Of a DNA stretch of 32,423 nt, positions 17,031 to 23,426 are shown piece by piece. The stretch covers positions 1 through 32,423 of the forward strand of contig NZ_LWBS01000436.1 in the NCBI RefSeq assembly GCF_001652265.1, written 5' to 3'. Positions within the stretch are counted from its first letter, which is position 1. Each line of letters begins with the position of its first letter. Both the position numbers and the translations under genes were made by a program. Origin of the DNA: Rhizobium leguminosarum. GTDB lineage: Bacteria > Pseudomonadota > Alphaproteobacteria > Rhizobiales > Rhizobiaceae. The notes beneath the pieces are model-generated. The model was not told the origin of the DNA. It ran no database searches and worked only from the letters and a program-made list of their open reading frames with translations.

Positions 17031-17045
17031 GTGTGAATTTCACAC
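17031..17045 (+). promoter_or_regulatory. Perfect palindrome before the CUT2 binding protein
   Basis: GTGTGAATTTCACAC: two seven-base arms around one central base. The arms contain TGTGAA and TTCACA, the same half-site as in the 30-base elements at 10739 and 15948. It ends 13 bases before the ATG at 17059 and lies just ahead of its ribosome site, so a bound protein would block transcription or the RNA hairpin could affect translation. Confidence 0.5.
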
Positions 17046-17058
17046 TCGGGAGGAACCG

Positions 17059-18123
17059 ATGAAGACATTTTTGAAGACGACTGTTGCCGCAGGTCTGGCT
17101 GCCAGTTTCCTGTTCAGCGCCGCCATCGCGCAGGATCTAGCCCCACTCAACTCCGACACCGAAAAGGACCGCATGGACTGGTCGCAGCTCGAAGCCAAGC
17201 TCGGTGCGTTTCCCAAGCTGCCGGAAGGTACCAAGGCCGGGGCTGTGTCCAAGACGCTGACCAACGAATACTGGCGCTCGCTGGGTGATGGCTACAAGAA
17301 GTTTGGCGACAAAGTCGGCGTGCCTGTCGTCTACCAGGCGGCACAGAGCGAAGGCGATCAGTTGGGTCAGCTGACGATCGCCGAGGGCCTGATCACCCAG
17401 GGATACAATGTCCTGCTGGTCTCGCCGCAGACCGATGCCAATCTCCAGCCGGTGATCGAGCAGGCAAAGGCGGCCGGCGTGCCCGTCGTCAACGTCAACG
17501 ATGCGGTGATTCCGCAAGCGGAGCACTATGTCGGCAACGTCCAGCGCGACAATGGCGTGCGCGTGGCGAAATGGTTCATCGAGAACCGGCCGGAAGGCGG
17601 CAAGGTTGTGATCGTCGAAGGGCAGGCTGGTGTCTACGCGGCCGTCCAGCGTACCGACGGGTTCAAGTCGACAATCAGCGAAGGCGGCAAGTTCGAAGTC
17701 GTCGCCAGCGTTCCGGGCAACTGGGATCGCCAAACATCCTATGACGCCGCCACCAACATCCTGCAGCAGCATCCCGACCTGATCGGCTTCTATGCCAACA
17801 ATGACGGCATGGCGCTCGGTATCGTCGAGGCAGTCAAGGCAGCCGGCCTTCAGGACAAGGTTGCCGTGTTCGGCACGGACGGCATTTCCGATGCCTACAC
17901 ATCGATCAAGGCTGGAGAGTTGACGGGCACCGTCGACAGCTTCCCAGTGCTGACCGGCGAAGTAGCTCTTGAAGCCGCCTTGCGTCTTGTTGCCGGCCAG
18001 AAACTGCCCCGCGTCGTTGCCACGCCGCAGGCGCTCATCACCAAGGACAATGTGGCACGCTACCAGGGCGAGGGCGTCGATGTCCGTGCCGTGCTGATGG
18101 AAGACGCAGCTGCGGCGAAGTGA
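17059..18123 (+). CDS. CUT2 sugar ABC transporter, substrate-binding protein (RbsB-like)
   Basis: 354 residues from ATG 17059 after GGGAGGAA. Signal peptide 1-24 ending AIA/QD. The mature protein has the type-1 periplasmic binding fold of the RbsB/ChvE group: LTNEYWRSLGDGYKKFGDKVGVPV, GLITQGYNVLLVSPQTDANLQPVIEQAKAAGVPVVNVND, GKVVIVEGQAGVYAAVQRTDGF, FYANNDGMALGIVEA and GTDGISDAYTSIKAGELTGTVDSFP. An insert of about 30 residues after the signal (PLNSDTEKDRMDWSQLEAKLG) is unusual for RbsB. It feeds sugar to the ATPase and permease downstream. The position directly after the isomerase suggests the same substrate or product family. Confidence 0.9.
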   Translation: MKTFLKTTVAAGLAASFLFSAAIAQDLAPLNSDTEKDRMDWSQLEAKLGAFPKLPEGTKAGAVSKTLTNEYWRSLGDGYKKFGDKVGVPVVYQAAQSEGDQLGQLTIAEGLITQGYNVLLVSPQTDANLQPVIEQAKAAGVPVVNVNDAVIPQAEHYVGNVQRDNGVRVAKWFIENRPEGGKVVIVEGQAGVYAAVQRTDGFKSTISEGGKFEVVASVPGNWDRQTSYDAATNILQQHPDLIGFYANNDGMALGIVEAVKAAGLQDKVAVFGTDGISDAYTSIKAGELTGTVDSFPVLTGEVALEAALRLVAGQKLPRVVATPQALITKDNVARYQGEGVDVRAVLMEDAAAAK

Positions 18124-18138
18124 CCGCCAACTGACGAA

Positions 18139-18163
18139 GATGCCGGCCGCTCTGGCCGGCATC
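18139..18163 (+). promoter_or_regulatory. Intercistronic stem-loop after the CUT2 binding protein
   Basis: A perfect ten-base stem (GATGCCGGCC with GGCCGGCATC) around the loop GCTCT, 15 bases after the binding-protein stop and 24 bases before the ATPase start. Only a short pyrimidine run follows (TCTT). Likely a 3' stabiliser or partial terminator. Confidence 0.6.
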
Positions 18164-18187
18164 TCTTGCCGATGGGAGGGTGACGCA

Positions 18188-19705
18188 ATGACACCGAGAC
18201 TGAGATTCGAAGCGATATCCAAGAGCTTCCCGGGCGTGAACGCATTGTCCGACGTCTCCTTCGATGTCTCGCCCGGCGAAATCCATGGGCTTCTGGGTGA
18301 AAACGGCGCGGGAAAGTCGACGCTGCTGCGCATTCTGTCCGGGGTGTTTCGTCCAACCGCCGGGTCCATGTTTGTCGACGGCGAAAATGTCTCCTTTCGC
18401 AAACCGATGGATGCGCGCGGTGCCGGCATCGCCATGATCCACCAGGAACTGCAGCAGGTACCGCATCTGAGTGTCGCGCAGAACATGTTCCTTGGCCATC
18501 CGCTGACGACCGTGGGCGGGCTGTTCGTCTCGAGGCGCGAGCAGGAGCGGCGGTCTGCCGAAGCATTGTCGATGATAGAACCCGGCATTGATCCTGCGGC
18601 CCCGATCTCTTCGCTCAAGGTGGCGCAGCGCCAGATCGTCGAGATTGCCCGGGCATTGCTCGACCGGGCCAGGATCATCGCCATGGACGAACCGACATCC
18701 AGTCTGACACCGAGCGAGTTCGAACGGCTGGCCGAGGTCATAACGAAGCTATCGGCCAGTGGCGTGTCGATTATCTATGTCTCTCACAAGATGGACGAGG
18801 TGTTCCGCATCTGCCAGCGCGCCAGTGTCATGCGCGACGGCAAGCTTGTCGGTGCCGTGGATGTACAGACGGCTTCCCATCAGGATGTCATCACAATGAT
18901 GGTGGGGCGTGAGTTGATGCAGGAGCAGCATGTCTCACACGCGACCGCGACGGTGAAACTCGAGGCACGGGGGCTCTCGTCGCTGACGAAAATTCGGGAC
19001 GCATCGTTCAAACTTCACCGTGGCGAGGTTCTTGGCATCGCCGGGCTTGTCGGCTCCGGGCGGACGGAACTTCTGCGCCTTCTGGCAGGAGCTGACAGGC
19101 TGACTGCGGGCACGATAGACATAGACGGCAAACCCGTAAACCTGCGCAGTCCCCGAGAGGCCATCTCCGCCGGCATTGGCCTCGTTCCTGAAGAGCGCAA
19201 GCGGGAAGGAATCATCCCCGTGCGCTCGGTTACTATCAACATGGCTCTTGCCTCGCTCGGAAGCTTTTCCAAAGCCGGCATCATTCAGGGCGGCAAGTTG
19301 CGCAACACGGCTCAGGACCTGCTGCGCCGGGTCAATCTCAGGCCTTTCCAGTTGGACAGACCGATCCGGCTCTTCAGCGGTGGCAATCAGCAGAAAGCCA
19401 TCATCGCCCGCTGGCTGGCAAGCAAATCGCAGATTCTCCTGTTCGACGAGCCGACCCGCGGCATCGATGTCGGCGCCAAGGCGGAAATCTATCACCTGAT
19501 CGAGGCCCTGGCCGCTGATGGACATTCCATCGTCGTCGTGTCCTCCGAACTGCCGGAAATCATCCGGCTTTCCGATAGGGTCCTTGTCATGCGGGACGGG
19601 CAGATTGCCGCGGAAATCGCGCGCGCCGACCTCACCGAAAGCGCCATCGTGGCGCATGCCATTCCTGGTGCAAACACCGGACGCACGCCAGCTCCGGCCG
19701 CGTAG
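18188..19705 (+). CDS. CUT2 sugar ABC transporter, double ATP-binding subunit (RbsA/MglA type)
   Basis: 505 residues from ATG 18188, with GGGAGGG 7 bases upstream. Two tandem nucleotide-binding domains. The first has Walker A GENGAGKST near 39-47, a diverged signature SLKVAQRQIVEIARAL and Walker B IIAMDEPTSSLTPSE. The second has the degenerate GLVGSGRTELLRLLAG, signature LFSGGNQQKAIIARWL and Walker B ILLFDEPTRGIDVGAKAEI. One canonical and one degenerate P-loop is normal for CUT2. It drives the importer formed with the next permease. Twenty-five bases separate it from that gene. Intact throughout. Confidence 0.93.
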   Translation: MTPRLRFEAISKSFPGVNALSDVSFDVSPGEIHGLLGENGAGKSTLLRILSGVFRPTAGSMFVDGENVSFRKPMDARGAGIAMIHQELQQVPHLSVAQNMFLGHPLTTVGGLFVSRREQERRSAEALSMIEPGIDPAAPISSLKVAQRQIVEIARALLDRARIIAMDEPTSSLTPSEFERLAEVITKLSASGVSIIYVSHKMDEVFRICQRASVMRDGKLVGAVDVQTASHQDVITMMVGRELMQEQHVSHATATVKLEARGLSSLTKIRDASFKLHRGEVLGIAGLVGSGRTELLRLLAGADRLTAGTIDIDGKPVNLRSPREAISAGIGLVPEERKREGIIPVRSVTINMALASLGSFSKAGIIQGGKLRNTAQDLLRRVNLRPFQLDRPIRLFSGGNQQKAIIARWLASKSQILLFDEPTRGIDVGAKAEIYHLIEALAADGHSIVVVSSELPEIIRLSDRVLVMRDGQIAAEIARADLTESAIVAHAIPGANTGRTPAPAA

Positions 19706-19730
19706 GCGCGGCAGAAATGAGGAACACGTT

Positions 19731-20711
19731 ATGAGCAACTCACCGGCTGCCGCCGACCTGAAATCTTCACCGGTTTTTGGCCGTTTCTCGTTTTCGTTGA
19801 GAGATGCCGGCACACTGATCGGCCTCGTCGTCATCATGGCCGTGTTTGCGACATTGGTTCCCGGTTTCCTGTCCGAGCGCAACCTCGTCAATATCCTGCA
19901 GCAATCCAGCATCAACGCCTGTTTGGCGCTTGGCATGACATTGGTGATCATCTCGGGCGGTATCGATCTGTCCGTTGGGCCTACCGCCGCGATATCAGCG
20001 GTCATCACCGCGACCCTCCTTCTATCCGGAAGTCCGGTTCCGCTTGCGATCCTGGCGGGACTCGGGATCGGCATGACCTGCGGTTTCATAAACGGTATCC
20101 TGGTCGCCTATGTCGGTCTGCAGCCCTTCATCGTGACACTCGGAACGTTGAGCACGTACCGCGCGCTCGCGCTGATCTATACCGGCGGCAATCCCGTTCT
20201 TGGCATCCCGGCGGGCTTTCGATCGCTCTTCAATGGAAACCTGTTGGGTATTCCGACACCTGTTCTAATCGTTGCCGTCGTGGCGCTGGCCGCCTGGATC
20301 CTGCTCAAGAAAACGCCGATCGGCGAGTATCTCCTGGCCGTCGGCGGCAACGAGGAAGCGGCCTACGTCGCCGGCGTTCCGATCGCCCGGACCAAGATCA
20401 CGGCTTACGTGATCTCCGGCGGACTTGCAGCTCTTGCTTCCCTGATCCTGATCGGGCGCCTGGGCGCCGCCGAACCGATCCTCGGCAACCTCTGGGAGCT
20501 TGACGCGATTGCTGCCGCGGCCATCGGTGGGGCCTCGCTGATGGGCGGTAAGGGCAGTATTCTGGGAACGATTCTAGGCGCTATCATCCTCGGCACGATG
20601 CGCAATGGTCTGACACTGATGAACGTCCAGGCCTTCTATCAACTCCTGGCGACCGGTCTTATAATCCTCGTCGCGATGATGATCGATCGCGCGACAAGGG
20701 GACGAGAATGA
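19731..20711 (+). CDS. CUT2 sugar ABC transporter, permease (RbsC type)
   Basis: 326 residues from ATG 19731 after GAGGAA. About nine or ten membrane segments. LVIISGGIDLSVGPTAAISAVI, GLQPFIVTLGTLSTYRALALIYTGGNPV and AAYVAGVPIARTKITAYVISGGLAALASL are RbsC signatures, followed by GGASLMGGKGSILGTILGAIILGTMRNGLTLMNV. A single permease gene implies a homodimer, as in RbsC. It overlaps the RpiR gene by four bases (ATGA at 20708-20711), so regulator and transporter are translationally coupled. Confidence 0.93.
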   Translation: MSNSPAAADLKSSPVFGRFSFSLRDAGTLIGLVVIMAVFATLVPGFLSERNLVNILQQSSINACLALGMTLVIISGGIDLSVGPTAAISAVITATLLLSGSPVPLAILAGLGIGMTCGFINGILVAYVGLQPFIVTLGTLSTYRALALIYTGGNPVLGIPAGFRSLFNGNLLGIPTPVLIVAVVALAAWILLKKTPIGEYLLAVGGNEEAAYVAGVPIARTKITAYVISGGLAALASLILIGRLGAAEPILGNLWELDAIAAAAIGGASLMGGKGSILGTILGAIILGTMRNGLTLMNVQAFYQLLATGLIILVAMMIDRATRGRE

Positions 20712-21583
20712 ATTCCGAAAACTTCGACACGAAGGCCGTAGGCCCTCGTATCCGCATGATGATGCCCTTGCTGACGCCACTTGAAGCGAAGGTGGTCGAT
20801 ACGGTCTTTGCCTTGCGCGACTTCAGCGACGACACATCGCTGAAACAGATTGCCGACGACGCCGGCGTTTCGGAAGCCATGGTGGTGAAGATCACCAAGA
20901 AACTCGGTTTTGCCGGCTATCGCGATTTTCGTGCAGCGGTCAGCCAGTATAACCGCCAGCCCACGGCCGAAATGCATCAGGAGCTCTCGGTCGATGATAC
21001 GTCGCAGGAGATCGTGCAGAAGGTGTTTCGCACCTCGATCAATGCCTTGGAAGAAACGTTGTCGATACTCGACATGGAGGCGTTCGACAGGGCGGCGGAT
21101 CTGATCCACCGGGCCAAAAATCGTGATTTCTATGGTGTGGGCGGCTCCGCTCAGATTGCACGGGATGTATCGCACAAATTTCTGCGGATCGGCGTTCGGG
21201 CCAGCGTTTTCGATGACTCGCACATGATGCTGATGTCGGCGTCGCTGCTGGTCGACGGAGACATTGCCATCGGCTTTTCCCATTCGGGTAATACCACGGC
21301 GGTGATCGAGGCGATCCAGCTTGCCCGGCGAAACGGCGCTCGCACGATCGCCATCACCAACTACAACTCGTCCGCGTTGGCGCAGGCGGCCGACGTGGTG
21401 CTTTGTTCCACGGCGCAAGGTTCTCCTTTGATGGGCGAGAATGCCGCCGCGCGGATTGCGCAGCTCAACATCCTTGATGCCGTGTTCGTTGCCGTTGCCC
21501 AGCGTGACTACAAAGCTGCCGAACGCAATCTCGAGCGAACCATGTCCGCCGTCACGTCCAAACGAAAAGACCGACTTCCATGA
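20708..21583 (+). CDS. RpiR-family sugar-phosphate-sensing regulator
   Basis: 291 residues. An N-terminal helix-turn-helix of the RpiR type (about 20-80: LTPLEAKVVDTVF, SLKQIADDAGVSEAMVVKITKKLGFAGYRDFR) is followed by a SIS domain (about 125-260) with YGVGGSAQIARD and FSHSGNTTAVIEAI, the phosphosugar-binding loops. RpiR proteins usually repress sugar genes until a sugar phosphate binds. It overlaps both neighbours by four bases (ATGA at each end), so it is made with the transporter and kinase. It is the best candidate to bind the TGTGAA-type sites at 10569, 10739, 15948 and 17031, and its ligand is likely the kinase product. That link is inference. Confidence 0.92.
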   Translation: MNSENFDTKAVGPRIRMMMPLLTPLEAKVVDTVFALRDFSDDTSLKQIADDAGVSEAMVVKITKKLGFAGYRDFRAAVSQYNRQPTAEMHQELSVDDTSQEIVQKVFRTSINALEETLSILDMEAFDRAADLIHRAKNRDFYGVGGSAQIARDVSHKFLRIGVRASVFDDSHMMLMSASLLVDGDIAIGFSHSGNTTAVIEAIQLARRNGARTIAITNYNSSALAQAADVVLCSTAQGSPLMGENAAARIAQLNILDAVFVAVAQRDYKAAERNLERTMSAVTSKRKDRLP

Positions 21584-22470
21584 CATCTGCACCCCTCGTC
21601 ACCGTCTTTGGCAGCCTCCACTACGACATCGCCGTGATGGGACCGGCCCGGCCGCGCAAGGGTGAAACAGTGACGGGAGCATCATGGCACCCGAAAAGCG
21701 GCGGCAAGGGCGGCAACCAGGCTGTTTCATCGGCACGCACGGGTATTGCGACGTCGATGATAGGGGCGGTTGCCGATGACGAATTCGGGCGGTTTCTCAT
21801 TGCAAATCTCGATCGTAAAAGGGTTGATCACACCTTCGTTCGGCGCACCGCGTCGCAATCTACCGGCATGAGTGTGGCGATCTTCGATGCCGAAGGAGAC
21901 TATGGCGCAGTCATCGTCTCCGGAAGCAATCTTACCCTTGGCGATGGCGATGTCGCAGCGGCCCGGGATCTTCTGGAAAGGACAACGCTGCTTGTTCTGC
22001 AGAGCGAAATCCCGGATGCCGCCAATGTCGCAGCGGCGAGAGCAGTGAAACAGGCCGGAGGGCGTGTCCTCATCAATGCCGCGCCCGCGCGCCCGCTATC
22101 GGCCGATCTTCAGCCGCTTATCGATATTATCGTTGTGAACGCGATCGAAGCTGAAATGCTGGGAGGGGTTCCCGTCGTTGAAACACTCGATGGCGCGCTT
22201 GAGGCCGCACGGAAACTTGTGCGGACCTTCCCCGAGGTCGTAGTCACCGCAGGTGGTGCCGGTGTCGCCTACGCAAATCGCGATGGAGAGGAGACCATCA
22301 TTGCGGCTGTGAAGGTGAAAGTTGAAAGTACGCATGGGGCCGGAGACGAGTTTATCGGCGTCCTAGCTGCCGAAATTGCGTCTGGTAAAACGATAAACGA
22401 CGCGCTTAAAAAGGCGAATATGGATGCGGCCAAACTCGTTGGCACACCTGAAGCGGACCGACTTGGATGA
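21580..22470 (+). CDS. PfkB-family (ribokinase-like) sugar kinase
   Basis: 296 residues. GSLHYDIAV opens the fold (11-19). The first PfkB signature region is GGKGGNQAVSSARTG (41-55), and the second is STHGAGDEFIGVLAAEI with catalytic D256 in GAGD and the anion hole before it. The usual Thr-Thr or Asn-Thr before GAGD is Thr-His, a mild departure. It transfers phosphate from ATP to a sugar, presumably the ketose made by the TIM-barrel isomerase. It overlaps the RpiR gene by ATGA and is the last gene of the sugar locus. No terminator hairpin is visible after it, and a foreign thiolase fragment begins within 80 bases, so downstream genes of the original operon may have been lost. Confidence 0.9.
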   Translation: MTSAPLVTVFGSLHYDIAVMGPARPRKGETVTGASWHPKSGGKGGNQAVSSARTGIATSMIGAVADDEFGRFLIANLDRKRVDHTFVRRTASQSTGMSVAIFDAEGDYGAVIVSGSNLTLGDGDVAAARDLLERTTLLVLQSEIPDAANVAAARAVKQAGGRVLINAAPARPLSADLQPLIDIIVVNAIEAEMLGGVPVVETLDGALEAARKLVRTFPEVVVTAGGAGVAYANRDGEETIIAAVKVKVESTHGAGDEFIGVLAAEIASGKTINDALKKANMDAAKLVGTPEADRLG

Positions 22471-22543
22471 GGTTATCAGGTGTAGGCCTCTCACATCGTT
22501 CAAGGCGGGCATTTTGCACAGCTCGATGATGGCCCACCGCTTC

Positions 22544-22714
22544 GCAGGTTATGGCGTTGCCGCCGTCGAGCGGGGATTGTTCGGTCTCGTGCCTGTTCCG
22601 GCCGTTCGCAAGGCGCTCGACAAAGCGGGATGGACCCTCGCGGACATCGAGCGCATCGAGATCAACGAAGCCTTTGCCGCCGTGCCGATCGCGGTGATGT
22701 GTGAACTCTCGTAG
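22544..22714 (+). pseudogene. Thiolase (acetyl-CoA acetyltransferase) internal fragment
   Basis: AAVERGLFGLVPVPAVRKALDKAGWT, then LADIERIEINEAFAAVPIAVM, is the conserved middle of thiolases just before the NEAFA motif. GPVPA is VPVPA here. Only about 55 of roughly 390 residues survive, with no catalytic Cys or C-terminal His-Cys region. The frame is open upstream into the kinase end but without similarity. It is a debris marker at the boundary between the sugar locus and the defence genes. Confidence 0.75.
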
Positions 22715-22934
22715 AACGGAAGTCGGTCGCTCTTTCATTGTGTGGTAAAGGCGTCGGAAATCTTTCAACGGGCAACACGTTTGACGCCTTCCTAAGCCTG
22801 GAACTGAAGCTGCCGAGCAATATGGGCTCGAACGAGCTATCCGATGACTACTGAAGCGGGCTATGGAAAAGTATGCCCGCTTCAGGATTGCGGCCTCTCC
22901 GCTACGGCTACTGCATTTGATCACGACCTTGCCC

Positions 22935-23105
22935 TTCGACGGGGCGGAGGGCGGCGCTATCGATCAACCCGGCGATTTCCTGCAGTTGCCGGCCATCGGC
23001 GCGCATCAACAGGAAGGAATACTGCACGCCGCGGCTCTTTAGCAGCGGGTTCAGCCCGAGAGCTTCGGCAAAGCTCGGGTTCGGCGGGCCTGAAATCAAC
23101 GTGCT
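22935..23105 (-). pseudogene. Zinc-type alcohol dehydrogenase/quinone reductase C-terminal fragment
   Basis: Read leftward: STLISGPPNPSFAEALGLNPLLKSRG, then VQYSFLLMRADGRQLQEIAGLIDSAALRPV, the C-terminal end of NADP-dependent MDR oxidoreductases. The catalytic and nucleotide-binding parts are missing and the final beta-strand (DRVFPF in relatives) is also gone. It lies opposite in strand to the thiolase fragment, so the two are not remains of one operon. Confidence 0.6.
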
Positions 23106-23242
23106 CTGCCCACCTCCTCTCCTCTGCGCCACAAGCGGGCGAAGCGTCCGGGTATTGGTTCCGGTGCGTTCCTATCACTTTACGAGCGCGTGACTTTTCG
23201 TCCGAGGGAAGCCGGATATTCGAGCGCCCTTAACAGGAAAAA

Positions 23243-23290
23243 GCGTTGCTCACGCAGACACTGCCGATCTCGTGTCGGCGTGAGCGACGC
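23243..23290. repeat. Long inverted repeat upstream of the AAA ATPase gene
   Basis: Nineteen-base arms at 23243-23261 and 23272-23290 pair at 17 standard positions plus one G-T, with one mismatch, around a ten-base loop. It is the strongest hairpin in the window. It lies 137 bases before the ATPase start, in a 320-base stretch (23106-23426) that otherwise holds no recognisable gene. No T-run follows, so a terminator is possible but not clear. An operator, mobile-element end, or structured RNA are alternatives. Confidence 0.65.
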
Positions 23291-23426
23291 AGCTGTTAAT
23301 AAACACACCATCCCTACCACAACCCAAGTCGGGCGTGTGGCGATGCCGCGATCCGTCTGATAATCAAAACCAGTGCGTGCATTGCATCTCCAAAGGGGCA
23401 GGAGTTGCAAGAAATCAGGAGGGGTC

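Noticed and set aside
17137..18741. A 534-codon leftward open frame
   Set aside because: Antisense to the CUT2 binding protein and the start of its ATPase, both with clear motifs. Composition is the mirror of the sense genes.
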